Shown here: positions 53,901-63,266 of the stretch, in pieces
How positions within the stretch are numbered: position 1 is the first letter of the stretch
Layout: each line of letters begins with the position of its first letter
Source: a virus
IMG/VR virus record: IMGVR_UViG_3300002835_000047
Coordinates: 1-64,000 of that record
Direction: 5' to 3' (one strand)
DNA: 64,000 bases
Notes under the pieces: model-generated
Databases searched by the model: none
The model's input: the letters and a program-made list of their open reading frames with translations, nothing else
Told to the model about the DNA's origin: nothing
Translations under genes and position numbers: made by a program

Positions 53901-56900
53901 GCACCAATTGCTGTAACTACTCAAGAAGTTACAGCACCTCTTAAAAGAGAGTTGCAACAGAATCAAGTAAGAATAAAAGAGATTGAAGCTGAGATTGATA
54001 ATGCTGAATCCGATATGGTTAAAGCAAGTCAATTAATGGAAGATAATGCTGAAAGGCAAAAGTTAATTGCGCGGAACAGAGAAATTCAAAGAAAGCTGCT
54101 TGCTAACAAAATTGTAAGTAAAACACTTAGTGAACAAGAAGTTGCTGACATTGATGAGTTTGTAATTTGGGCAAATAATAATTTGCCAAACTTTATTACT
54201 GTTGAAGATATTTCTAATCTTAGAGATAACCTGGTTACTAACGGTGTACGTGTTGGGGCTTTTGTTTTATCAATGAATCAAATTGCAGGTGGAATGACCG
54301 TAAAAGGTACACTCTACACCGGCGCTAAATCTCCGTATAAATACCATGAAGCATTTCACGGTGTATTTAGATCTTTACTTTCTAATACACAACAAGATAA
54401 ACTATACAAGATTGCTGAGGCAGAATTAAAAGCAAAGCTTGGTAATAAGTTTGAAGAAGAACTATCTAAGTTTAGAAACTCTGCTGATTCATATAAGGCA
54501 ATGAGTAGAAAAGCTCTTGAAAAAGAGTTTTATGAAGAATACATGGCGGATGAATTTGATAAGTTTAAAATGGATCCTAGATCTACAAAAGCTAATCCGG
54601 CAATTAAAAACTTCTTTACTAGACTTATTGAATGGATTAAATCTTTGTTTAGTTCTTATTCACCTAATGAGCTTCAAGAATTATTCAAAAATATTGATTC
54701 AGGTAAATTTAAATCAGCATCGCCAATCAATAACAGATTTACTGATAGTCTAGCTAATGGTATCACTCTTGCTAATAAAATTATCCCTGTGGAGATGATT
54801 GAAAGTGAGACAGGTGCATTTGGATATAGGACTTTAGATAATGACTTTGCAAGAAGTCTGATATCTTCTATTTCTGCAAGAGTTATTATGCTTGAGCAAG
54901 AAAATAAAAATGCTAACTTTAATCTAAAGGAGGCGGTTAATGATTCTTTCAATAGATTTAGGGCTCTCTATAGTACTAAGCGAGAAGCCTATAAAACTAT
55001 GGAACTTACACCTGAACAAAAAAGTAATCTTAGAGATATTGAAAAAGCTTTTTCTGATTTTTCTGATTTTATTAAGGAGGGTGTTTATGATCAATTAAAA
55101 TATTATGATATTAAAACAAGAAACGTTGAAGATGATTTAGAAGATTTAGAAGAACAAGTAGGAGATAGACTTAGAACTACTGATCAGTATGACAAAGATG
55201 TAACTAGTATTGGTGGATTTTCTTCTCTTTCTTCATTCTTGAGAAAATACATTGGAACAACGTCTATTTCGGAAATGGACCAGTTTGGTAATGAATATTT
55301 GATTGATCAAGAAAAAGATATAAATGGAAATGTTATAGAAGGAACCGGTGAAAAGCTTTTAATTACTGTAGATTTTGCTACAGCTTATAATGGCTTTTTG
55401 AAAGCAGTTAAGAATATAAATGATCCCATTAAGATTTTACAACGTCTTTATTTTTTTGGTATTAATAATCCTCAAACTCAAGCTGTAGTAAACAAATTAT
55501 TTCTTGATTTAGGAATTAAATGGGAAGGTCAACTTGAAAATGATCAACTTCCTCAGTATTCTAGTACTATAATTGAAAAATTTAGAAATGGCCAGGAAGT
55601 AACGCCAGAAGAATTAAAAGAAGGTATTAATAGACCTTTACTGTTTCAAGCTGTACTAAAAGGTTTTGAAAATGCACGTGTTGATTACTTGTTTATACAT
55701 AGAAGTCCAGGCGATAAAGTAACCACATATACAGCAGCAAATAGAGATGATGCCAATACCCAAGTTGATAGATGGGGGCAAGCTTATATTCAAAAGTTTA
55801 AACGTTTAAAAACAAGTAAAGACGCTAGAGATAAAATTGTTAAAGAATTACAAACACTTGGGTCTTACTTGCAGTTTGTTGGAAAAGATGAGAAAGTAAG
55901 CAAAAAGCTTAAAAGCAGGGAAGATGATATACTTTTGAAAGATGCTATTAACTTTTCAAAAGTTATTGAAGAATATTTAGGTATTAGTTTAAGTCCAAAG
56001 TTTATTGAGTTTAGTATTGCAAAAAATCTTGAAGAGTTAACACCTTATCAGAAAGCATTACTAAATGCAAATTCTAATGCAAAAGTTTTAGAACAAACTG
56101 ATGTTGTAGAAATTACGAAGGCTATCGCCAGTAATCAAAATTTATTTACTATAGACGAAGGTGTAAAGATTAGACTTAAAGTAATTGCATTATCTAATGC
56201 GGAATTTGATGAAAATGTTGGGGCTTCTGTATTCAAGAATCCAAATGGTGATTTAGTTTATGCTCACCAATTACCATCATTTCATTTAAAGAAAGTAAAC
56301 TCACTTAATGATATTACAGATAATGGAGCGAAAATTGAAAAGTTAAAAAATTCTGATGACTATCTCAAAGATAACTTTCTTTTAAATAGTGAAGCATTTA
56401 AACAGCTTTCAGCTGAAGGTAAATTAAGAGTTCTAAGAATATCCGGATCAAAGATTGGTAATATTGATTTTGATGAAGATGGTTTGATGTCAGAAACTTC
56501 AGGTAGAACTCCTTCATCTGGTACAACTTATGGTGATTCAACACCAAGAGAATTTATTCTTAATTTGATTAATTCTTATAATTATGATGTTGACTCTTCA
56601 AAAGGTAAATTAAAAAATAAAATTTCTTGGGCAGCTGAAGATAAAACAATTAACGTTGCAGCTATTGCCCCTGTTCTTTTACGTGTACTAGAATCTTCAA
56701 ACACGGGAGATATGATGGCTTTACCTGTATTTAAAGCTGTAGAAAAAAATTCAAAGGGAGAAACTGTTTTAACGGACCAAGCACTTGATGCTATATTAAA
56801 CAATATTGCTGCTGAATTTACAAGAATACAAAAAGAGTCTAATCCGGAAACTGCAACTCAAGAATTATATGTTGGATATAATGCGCTTGCAATTGAAAGT

Positions 56901-59900
56901 ACAGAAACAGGAACTGAAGAAATTATTCCTATTAATGTAAATAGCCCAAGTATTAATAAAGCTAGAGCTTTTAACTTTCATAAAACAGGTGTTCTTTTAA
57001 GTCCATTAGGCCAGAAAAAAGAAAGCCGCCAAGGGATTGTAACAATTCAAACTTCTGATATCAAATTGGAAAGAATTGAAAAAGGAAAGCAAACATCTCT
57101 TATATATGATCAAAAAGCCGCAGAACAATTTATTGGTTTTACATCTACCGGTGTTGTTAGAGATGCTATTGTAAAAACTAAAGATGGAGACAAGAATATT
57201 CAAAAGAAAATTATTGGTAGAGGTTTAATAAGAGTAACGCCTGAAAATAGAGAAAGAATATTTGAAGATTTTAAGGGCTCTATTTCACTTATTCAAAATG
57301 ATCAGTTTAAATATGAAGTACGTATTGGCAATAAAAAGTTTTACGTAGAATCAATCAATGAGCAGAAGTTCTTACAAGGTAAGAAACCTATGTATATGTA
57401 TGATTTGATGGAAGTTGGGGAAGCTGGTTTAATGGATCAAGTCACAGCTCTTATTGGTGGATTTGAAGCTGAAGGTTACTTAGATAAACTAACTGAAGCA
57501 GCGCGTTCTCAGGAGTTTGCAGGATTAACTTTTATGGAAGCTATTCAAAAGCTTGGTATAAAGGAATCAGAGTTGAAAGGATTTTTGCAAAATAGAATGA
57601 ACCAAGAATTTGCAGAGTTTAATATTACACTGGACGAACTTGTTGGTGCAGAAGGTGGATTAGGAAACTTCTTGACAAATGGCATTCAGTCAGGATCTGG
57701 TACAATAACCACAGAATCTAGAGAAGCCGGTCGTTTATTAAATATTATTCCTGAAGACAAAGCATATAATCTAAAGCAAATCTTTTTTAATGACTATATA
57801 AATACTACGGCCATTAACCAAATTTTATTAGGTGATAGTGCTTATAGTTTGAAGGACGCGGTTGATGAAATTAAAAGAGCAAAAGCACAGTCAGCATCTT
57901 ACTATAGTGCAGCAAGTACAGTAGCTGCACCTGAATATGGTATTTACAAACCATTACAAGAAATTTCTTTGTTTGAGTTAACGGAACCTATTGTCAATTC
58001 AACTCATAATATCAGTAAAATTAAAAATGCAGATGCTCAATTGTGGATGACAACTAAAGCTTTCCGTAATTTTCAATACGGTTTTGGTAAACTTACTCCA
58101 GCCCAAGCAGCTTTGTTTGATAAAATTGAAAATGGTGATGATGTTAGTGCTGATGATATTTTTGGTACAGAGGAATCTACCGGATATGCTAAGAGGCAAG
58201 AAATGCTTAATTCTCAAAAGCTTGTCTATGCGGATGGTAAAACATTCGTTAAGATGTCAGCATTCCCATTATTACCACAGTTTACTTCAATAAAAGACTC
58301 TGAAGGTAACTATACTATTCCTAAACCTAATAAAGTAGCTTTACATAATTTAAGAGTTAAGCTTGAGGCATTTGAAAAAGAAAATGATACAGTTTCGGTA
58401 GCTGCCCCAAGATCTGCATTAAAAATGATGCAAAAGAATGTGTCTAACATTCACAGTGTTACTGGAACAACAAATCCATTAAGTCAAGATCAATCTGTTA
58501 CACTTAATGCTAATTACTTAGGTTTACAGGTTATTAATCCATCTAATAAAACTGTTATAACGGATCCTACCCAGGTTAAAACGTTGGTTACTTCTGAACA
58601 GAATGATTCTACAGAAGTGATAGTCAATGGTAAGAAAATAACACTAGGTGAAGTGAGAGCTGCTTATCATAAAGCAACTAGAGATAGAGGTAACTTAAAC
58701 TATATCAACAAAAGAAATTTGATATTCTCTTTTGATCTAGAGTATGCAATAGATGAACTTCATAAGAGTATTAAAGAAAATGCTATTACTGCAGATCTTT
58801 ATACTTACTTGAGATACGCAGAAGCTAGTCTTGCATCTACAGGTTCATCAAGTCATTTGATGGAATTATTTTCACTAGATGAATCCGGAAATCAAAAGTA
58901 TAATCTTAATAACCCTCTCACTTATGATAAGTTCTTGAATTTATTCATGAGCTATTTCAGCAAAAGTGTGTTTAATGAGAAGTTACCTGGTGCAACAATA
59001 TCATTGGTTTCTGATTATGGCGTAAGAGTTTACAGAAGAGTTCTTTCTGTAGATGAAAATGGAATGCCTGATAAATATGAGATTATTACTGAAGCTCAAT
59101 ATGAGGCTATGGCTAATAAACCTGGTATTGCATTTAATATTGATGAAGGTTCTTATCCAGGTAATGATGAAAATCTTGCAGGTCTTAATGATGCAGTGAA
59201 AAAATCTAAGGGTGCCGGTGTTGTTATTATTGACCGTTTGAGACATAACATGAAAGAGTATGACTCAAACGGAAAAGAAACTGGACAAAGGTATGGCGAA
59301 ATGATATTACCACCTCACCATAAAGAAGTGATGGAACAGTTACAACTTCAAGGTAAATCTATTCCGGATGTTGTAGGTAAAATGTTTGCTGTACGTATTC
59401 CTTCACAAGATAACCATTCAACTTATAACGTTAAGTGGATAGACTTTATGCCTGCTATTTATGGTTCTTCTGGTGTGTTTGCAAGAGAACTTATTGAGAT
59501 ATCAGGAGCTGACTTTGACATTGATAAACTCTATACGCAATTTAAAGAGTTTTACTTAGAAAACAATAAGTTCAAAGAATATGGAAAAGCTACAACTGAT
59601 GATGCTAAATACATTGAGTATATAAATTATGTAAATAAAAAAGTAAAAGATTCAGATTCCATATATAGTGAAGCATTATATAAATACAATGGTCGGGGTG
59701 TAGGTAAAGCTATAAGTATTACCTATGAAGATTTACTTTCTGCAAAGAGTAGAGGCTTTACTGAAAATTCTATAAATGCTTTATTGGTATTAGGTATGCC
59801 TGTTACCTTAGCGGATTACAAAAAATATAAGGAAAAGTTCAGACATGAACCATATGCCGCAGCAATTAATAATGATATTTTAGATTATAAGTTTGCACTT

Positions 59901-62900
59901 ATGGGTAACGATTATGTTACTGAAAGAAAACCTTTGTTTTTGGATAATAATGGTAAAACTACAACTGTTAACACGGGTAAGCCTGCGTTAGATGAAAATG
60001 GTAAGCAAAAAACTTCTGTAGCAATCTCACATGAAGCAGCTGACATGGAAGTTTTAAAGGATCTTTGGAATGAACTCAAAGAAGAACTTCCGGAATGGGC
60101 CGCTTTATCTGAAGAAGAAGGTATTGATGTAGATAACTTATATGGCAAGCTTAGAATGTTTGCTAACAACAAAGAAGGTTCTAGATCAATTGGTGCGGTT
60201 GTATTGCCTAACCTATATTTAAATCTTCTTCAGGAGTATGATGTAAAAATTGAAAGTACCAAACTTAATAGTGAAGAAGTATTACCTCAAATTGAATTTG
60301 GTGGATTTACATTTAGAAACTTTAACAATACGTTTGAGTTAAATGAAGACACTAGTCAAGGTAAAAGAACTCAGTATATAATATCTGCTTTAATCACTGC
60401 AGCAACTGATAACGCTAAAGAAAGACTTTTGGCTAAGCTTGGTTTAAATATCAATGCTTTATCAATTGTAGCAAATCTTACAGCTTTGGGTGTTCCTATA
60501 AAAACTTCAGTTCTTTTGGTTAACCATCCTGTTATTAGGCAAGCTTACTTTATGGAAGCTAATGCACCGGCTGATCAAAAGATATCTGCAAGATCTATAG
60601 TGCAAGAACGAATTAGTGCACTAGAAACAACATTTCTTGAAGAGGAGGAAAAAAAACTGAGAACTTCCGTCACTCAAAACTCTTTAATGGAAGCAATTGA
60701 GACACCATTAATTAAAGCGAATGCTACTGAGGGTGATATGATTGAACTTAGAGAAAGTAATGAGGTAACAAAGATGCAAGTCATTGATGAAATTTCAATA
60801 TTAGAACAGTTTTTAAATGCTTATAAACTAGCTAATACTACGCGGTATATGGGTGATATCTTAAGTCTTACCAACGGTTTAGGTCAAGGTCTTGAGGCAA
60901 TTGATAAGAGAAATGAGGCAATAAAAAAATTAGGTCTTAATTTATCTAAGGAACAATTTTCAGCATTAGGTGTTAATAGACCAATGATTGATGCTAGACC
61001 TGTGTTCAAAGGTCTTACGTGGCAAGCCGGTTATCTTGAAAGATTCCAGGAGTTTACTAATTTGTTATTACCGAAAGTAGTTCTTTCAACAACTCCTTTA
61101 TTTAGAACAGTCACTGAAGAAATAGCATATCAAACTACGGTTAATAGTTTACCTTATGAATTAAAAGATAAAACTAAAACAAAAATTGCTAAAGATTTTC
61201 TATCTTATTTGACAATTAAAGCTTATATCCAAAATGGCTTAGTTAATAATTCACAGTCTATAGCTACTCTTACAAATGGATTAATTTATAATCAAGACGG
61301 TATTGAAAATATAACTAAAGTATTGGATAGACTTAGATCAACTGAAGAAGGTGCTAACAATTATTTTTTGAACTCTTTTATTATTACTGAAAAAGCAAAT
61401 TTAAAAGGTAATAAAACCGGTTTAAATTTAGCTGGTGCAAATACATTTTTAAGATATAATGATTCTCAAAAGTTAGACATTCAAAATGGCTTTATGGCTT
61501 TGTATGCTGATCCATTAACAAGATCAGATGCAAAAACAATTGTGCATTATATGATGGTCAAAGATGGTTTGCAATATGGTTATAAATCAATTGTTGAAGC
61601 TGTAGCTCCAATTGCCATTGATAATTACTTATCCCATATTGATACAGTACAGGCGGCAATAGAAAGACCTAATGATACTATATTTAAGTCAACATTTGGT
61701 ATGAGCATAGATGACTTAGTGATTGATTTTATGAAGGGTTATTTAACATCATCAATTAACGCCTATATAATTAAAAAAGTAAGAGCAAAAGTCTATGATC
61801 CGGAAACAAAAATTATTGGTATTGAATCTAATTTTACTAAAGAACTAGCTTCGTCTAATTCTGAAGCTATTTTTGTTTTTGGAGATAATTTTGCAAGGCA
61901 AGGCACTGTTGGTAATAGTTCTATAAGAGGTTTGGATAATGCTTTTAGCTTATTCTTTAAAAAGGATATGAATAGAATTGATTCTTCTTACTACACAGAT
62001 GATGAAGCTGGAGATTTTATTACGATCTTTGATGAGCAAATGGAACAATTAACAAATATGATTGCTGAAGAAAAGAAAGTAATTTTACCTAAAGAATTAA
62101 TTTCATCTTCAGAACTAGCTGACTTTAAAAAGAATAGTCCCGTTGTATTTGATTATGTAAAGTCAAAGCTTTTACAAGAGTTTCAGTATAACATTGAAAC
62201 TAAAGAGAAAAAATCTGATGAAGAAAAGAAAGCAGCAAGAGTTTCAAATGTTAATATCTTAAAATCTCCTGTTCATGTGGATTCATCCGGTGTAGTATCA
62301 AAATTAGTTGTTAATTTATATACCGGAATTTCAAGACTTGAAAAAACAAATGCTGTCACTTCTAAACGTGATGTTCCTTCTAGTTCAAAATTAACTAAAA
62401 AATTTGGAAATCTTTTTATTAAAAACAAAAAAGCATTATATAAAGCTGGTTTTAGGAATTTAATTGATTTCAAAAAAGGTTCTGAATTTTACACTGAGGT
62501 AGAATTCCCAATAGTTATTAGACAAAATGTTGGATCGGACTATAAAGCTATATATAAATATTATGTACTTGCAAGAACACAAAGTTTAATTCCATCAGAA
62601 AATTTAATTAACTATAATAACAAAGCTGTCGGTAGTTATGCTGAGTATGTTGAAGTAGACATAAAAGGTTCAAACGCTCAGAATCCAATTGGTTTTATGT
62701 TTGGTGATAGACCTAATACAAAAGATCTAAGAGAGTTTGTAAAAGAAGTTAATTCTGATGATGCTAATTTTAATCAGTTTGATGATGAAAAGTTTGACTC
62801 AGTAATAGACAAAGCTGATTATGGATCCGGTGTGTCACTGCCTGTAAATTCAGAAATAACAGCGAATGAAAAAGGTATTCAAGTTAATGGTCAAAATATT

Positions 62901-63263
62901 AGTAAAGTAAAAGAATCATCTGAATCTTTTGAATCTGAAAATCTTGCAGAAAGTGATATTGAAATAACGGGTGATGAAAATCTAACCGATATAGATAATA
63001 ATTCAATTAATATTTCGGCTAGCTCATTCTTTGCTAGTTTACTAGAAAATGAATATTCAGAACTTAAGAGTTGGTGGGATCAGAATATAGATGGTGTATC
63101 TGATGAAGCTTTGCAAAATAAAAATAAAATTAAAGAACTAACTAAAGATCCTAATATGAAATTTAAAGTAAATGACTATGATGATTTTTTAGATGAGTTT
63201 AAACAAAGTGGTTTTCAAAATGAAAAAGAATTTATAGAACACTTCAAAAATTGTTATCTTTAA
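47925..63263 (+). CDS. Giant virion RNA polymerase fusion protein (5112 aa)
   Basis: One unbroken frame of 5112 codons. N-terminus: MSEGG (11-15), then two hydrophobic stretches (about 229-265 and 575-595) that might enter a membrane, and charged coiled coil to about 1100. A zincin-type HEAFH is at 2141-2145, with acidic EEYMADEF near 2201 as possible third ligand. The polymerase core follows: VRIPSQDNH (R3824) and GADFDIDKLY with D3863, D3865 and D3867, equivalent to the Mg-binding DFDGD loop of cellular RNA polymerases and to DFDID of crAss-like enzymes such as phi14:2 gp66. Near 4640-4740 is a module starting AIFVFGDNFARQG, macro/nucleotide-binding-like. Likely packaged, injected and used to transcribe early phage genes. 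Other crAss-like genomes often spread these parts over two or more genes. Confidence 0.85.
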   Translation: MLNANTNERLMSEGGLPQTNPQIPDSSKFEFQSVYDFFSPPDTPEFNQIMDPEYENMLRQHAQQINSYAPAAIGNLNTPTPTLSSETYNPTKQRTGYNLSTPDGIHALLNDFSGVIKSDKPVIANPIAAGIRESNFDRYYKHPKFSKLGWHPYADNESFYNANSSWWDDFGRMSTQFGNLASTGFVSSYRSIGDLFDSDSYFSGTDMESASEFSDAMRIGNSTRGGVAGFANNLALQFGYTAGIIGSIAVEELALSAGAALQGYMNPLADAALAGRTALNMGRLGRSIAQSFDVTRFAGATRNMYNTLRSVDAAKDFYSFAKTGGRIAGQIFAPETYRAIKTLNSTANGAQNLTNMAKVSKTFGGFYRDLRSLNLALSESKMEGGMVYAQQLANNYDYYSEKNNGTPVTEEQMGLITENASRAAYWTTLQNAPTIFFSNQLLLGNAFGAYNKSLSRILNDNVSGLAGRVIRAKGITEAGKAVTRPFIDAGTGLKGLYNTVKAAGVRGSVQMGAHASLRYFAANLSEGIQELTQEAIAHGTKDYHLEILKDPASGGKDLLSATIASAVGSQFNSQGFETFMSGFLMGGLAQGPQKLLFQGLPSLYQRTFEKEKFEEYKKNKETYINNLVNSLNDAYEITANDPMSSIFDTNKVNLVSQKQASDNILQSIFDDSEFDFVDAKDFSKFQSIYTVLSSGKASDFKAQFRDYLKMTNEELAQIFPASKKDIKSGKLASRMQDMINKIDQLEDSFNENKNKFQNPFNSSIYRKGTREYNEERIKEMSFEHARYLYMFTEDGFKRALERSKLLYDDLASDPIVGKMAASDITVLLDQNSLAKEIKMLLSEISVLDPKENKEIIEAKTNKLKGLDAVFNVLYAKENLNAKGNFDKRKINKLRKAFETYVQLLAKSNGTFADQNKIKEALKKIIDYKDLSERANAYNKSIEYMNNPDRFDEIRLRAYEFYKSIFRNRAQVFKESLKNYISKSEINQFLNELDKLNVIPDPEEVKIFMQNGDINVLQNFYSESGLVGKNTDPDIYDQIQGLINIYKSSVEPTVTEKPEDEATAKSNVEENIDALLESAKIDDAPEKAETSVYGTEPNINPFIKKLLEAKYRLYVGRQISLGKSPVSQINWLKGKEAESYLNAYKALKKVWYNDLKNSGQQSLIETNGNFDIGFEEWLKSKQDDPIIDKVFDIVDLTIHDFIKIPTPNSSFVSNTSDKVVDDTFDNVVIIENKTLIDDPDTGLSTQTSIFTVRTKAGQLIEDAYTKAAGVSSGAAFSNISKAREAAKKLDPLLVENTPFKFGDKEVFYGSSVYDKNGDGYVVIGTAPEVQRGGKLFLLPFDKIKNASTKQERNRLAKKVTEDEFTNDYVLDEFNFSRLSENTSKLLVDEAVGVYSFRNANETEEQANLRLQTILENLTPEEKKFLLVIKRNPKEGVRGKYKIGTKDENPYINKVAEPFSVGLTFADPNTRSRINNILSQNGIELSSDPNGVFGFVRTGSVQFVNKKNEVINPVNLPKEIIDDTFKIYESQEPNAVTNIRNNFAIQQAFVDQIADKMEGVDSIIIPANELPEFSFNIGSSVYVKNKSERSIYDLKYNTVDGVRVLMINDKLKDGTILSRILTDIDDIDESNAFVNKLESDLKAQPGLFEVLQKSQRYVLLIKSPNGLFTGAPLKTNRLSDDQIFELGRELIKEGIRTINENLVGEGSVETKKIKDPNFNIEFNRAFNKKFYITTNIEGYTVEINVNSDGTFRAELYDKNAKKVIGTSYINEGRQGTLDYQDVENPDIIERLLDNLQKKGIDKATQDYKEDKKKDPSLEIPEWTKLEISKSNVRDSFQEDATVDTVINNTVTNLDVNVRTNYKLRLNAGSNTIQEVLLFAATPAAIQQENKVVVEETPVAPVSEIEAKKADIERRRKISLTKITAEQAKNISGIQDLEGYYEINGFWEGVYITDKFEGRSTPYKSAITANSEKELLDNINAKYDAELVALEGVKPAPIAVTTQEVTAPLKRELQQNQVRIKEIEAEIDNAESDMVKASQLMEDNAERQKLIARNREIQRKLLANKIVSKTLSEQEVADIDEFVIWANNNLPNFITVEDISNLRDNLVTNGVRVGAFVLSMNQIAGGMTVKGTLYTGAKSPYKYHEAFHGVFRSLLSNTQQDKLYKIAEAELKAKLGNKFEEELSKFRNSADSYKAMSRKALEKEFYEEYMADEFDKFKMDPRSTKANPAIKNFFTRLIEWIKSLFSSYSPNELQELFKNIDSGKFKSASPINNRFTDSLANGITLANKIIPVEMIESETGAFGYRTLDNDFARSLISSISARVIMLEQENKNANFNLKEAVNDSFNRFRALYSTKREAYKTMELTPEQKSNLRDIEKAFSDFSDFIKEGVYDQLKYYDIKTRNVEDDLEDLEEQVGDRLRTTDQYDKDVTSIGGFSSLSSFLRKYIGTTSISEMDQFGNEYLIDQEKDINGNVIEGTGEKLLITVDFATAYNGFLKAVKNINDPIKILQRLYFFGINNPQTQAVVNKLFLDLGIKWEGQLENDQLPQYSSTIIEKFRNGQEVTPEELKEGINRPLLFQAVLKGFENARVDYLFIHRSPGDKVTTYTAANRDDANTQVDRWGQAYIQKFKRLKTSKDARDKIVKELQTLGSYLQFVGKDEKVSKKLKSREDDILLKDAINFSKVIEEYLGISLSPKFIEFSIAKNLEELTPYQKALLNANSNAKVLEQTDVVEITKAIASNQNLFTIDEGVKIRLKVIALSNAEFDENVGASVFKNPNGDLVYAHQLPSFHLKKVNSLNDITDNGAKIEKLKNSDDYLKDNFLLNSEAFKQLSAEGKLRVLRISGSKIGNIDFDEDGLMSETSGRTPSSGTTYGDSTPREFILNLINSYNYDVDSSKGKLKNKISWAAEDKTINVAAIAPVLLRVLESSNTGDMMALPVFKAVEKNSKGETVLTDQALDAILNNIAAEFTRIQKESNPETATQELYVGYNALAIESTETGTEEIIPINVNSPSINKARAFNFHKTGVLLSPLGQKKESRQGIVTIQTSDIKLERIEKGKQTSLIYDQKAAEQFIGFTSTGVVRDAIVKTKDGDKNIQKKIIGRGLIRVTPENRERIFEDFKGSISLIQNDQFKYEVRIGNKKFYVESINEQKFLQGKKPMYMYDLMEVGEAGLMDQVTALIGGFEAEGYLDKLTEAARSQEFAGLTFMEAIQKLGIKESELKGFLQNRMNQEFAEFNITLDELVGAEGGLGNFLTNGIQSGSGTITTESREAGRLLNIIPEDKAYNLKQIFFNDYINTTAINQILLGDSAYSLKDAVDEIKRAKAQSASYYSAASTVAAPEYGIYKPLQEISLFELTEPIVNSTHNISKIKNADAQLWMTTKAFRNFQYGFGKLTPAQAALFDKIENGDDVSADDIFGTEESTGYAKRQEMLNSQKLVYADGKTFVKMSAFPLLPQFTSIKDSEGNYTIPKPNKVALHNLRVKLEAFEKENDTVSVAAPRSALKMMQKNVSNIHSVTGTTNPLSQDQSVTLNANYLGLQVINPSNKTVITDPTQVKTLVTSEQNDSTEVIVNGKKITLGEVRAAYHKATRDRGNLNYINKRNLIFSFDLEYAIDELHKSIKENAITADLYTYLRYAEASLASTGSSSHLMELFSLDESGNQKYNLNNPLTYDKFLNLFMSYFSKSVFNEKLPGATISLVSDYGVRVYRRVLSVDENGMPDKYEIITEAQYEAMANKPGIAFNIDEGSYPGNDENLAGLNDAVKKSKGAGVVIIDRLRHNMKEYDSNGKETGQRYGEMILPPHHKEVMEQLQLQGKSIPDVVGKMFAVRIPSQDNHSTYNVKWIDFMPAIYGSSGVFARELIEISGADFDIDKLYTQFKEFYLENNKFKEYGKATTDDAKYIEYINYVNKKVKDSDSIYSEALYKYNGRGVGKAISITYEDLLSAKSRGFTENSINALLVLGMPVTLADYKKYKEKFRHEPYAAAINNDILDYKFALMGNDYVTERKPLFLDNNGKTTTVNTGKPALDENGKQKTSVAISHEAADMEVLKDLWNELKEELPEWAALSEEEGIDVDNLYGKLRMFANNKEGSRSIGAVVLPNLYLNLLQEYDVKIESTKLNSEEVLPQIEFGGFTFRNFNNTFELNEDTSQGKRTQYIISALITAATDNAKERLLAKLGLNINALSIVANLTALGVPIKTSVLLVNHPVIRQAYFMEANAPADQKISARSIVQERISALETTFLEEEEKKLRTSVTQNSLMEAIETPLIKANATEGDMIELRESNEVTKMQVIDEISILEQFLNAYKLANTTRYMGDILSLTNGLGQGLEAIDKRNEAIKKLGLNLSKEQFSALGVNRPMIDARPVFKGLTWQAGYLERFQEFTNLLLPKVVLSTTPLFRTVTEEIAYQTTVNSLPYELKDKTKTKIAKDFLSYLTIKAYIQNGLVNNSQSIATLTNGLIYNQDGIENITKVLDRLRSTEEGANNYFLNSFIITEKANLKGNKTGLNLAGANTFLRYNDSQKLDIQNGFMALYADPLTRSDAKTIVHYMMVKDGLQYGYKSIVEAVAPIAIDNYLSHIDTVQAAIERPNDTIFKSTFGMSIDDLVIDFMKGYLTSSINAYIIKKVRAKVYDPETKIIGIESNFTKELASSNSEAIFVFGDNFARQGTVGNSSIRGLDNAFSLFFKKDMNRIDSSYYTDDEAGDFITIFDEQMEQLTNMIAEEKKVILPKELISSSELADFKKNSPVVFDYVKSKLLQEFQYNIETKEKKSDEEKKAARVSNVNILKSPVHVDSSGVVSKLVVNLYTGISRLEKTNAVTSKRDVPSSSKLTKKFGNLFIKNKKALYKAGFRNLIDFKKGSEFYTEVEFPIVIRQNVGSDYKAIYKYYVLARTQSLIPSENLINYNNKAVGSYAEYVEVDIKGSNAQNPIGFMFGDRPNTKDLREFVKEVNSDDANFNQFDDEKFDSVIDKADYGSGVSLPVNSEITANEKGIQVNGQNISKVKESSESFESENLAESDIEITGDENLTDIDNNSINISASSFFASLLENEYSELKSWWDQNIDGVSDEALQNKNKIKELTKDPNMKFKVNDYDDFLDEFKQSGFQNEKEFIEHFKNCYL

Positions 63264-63266
63264 TAT

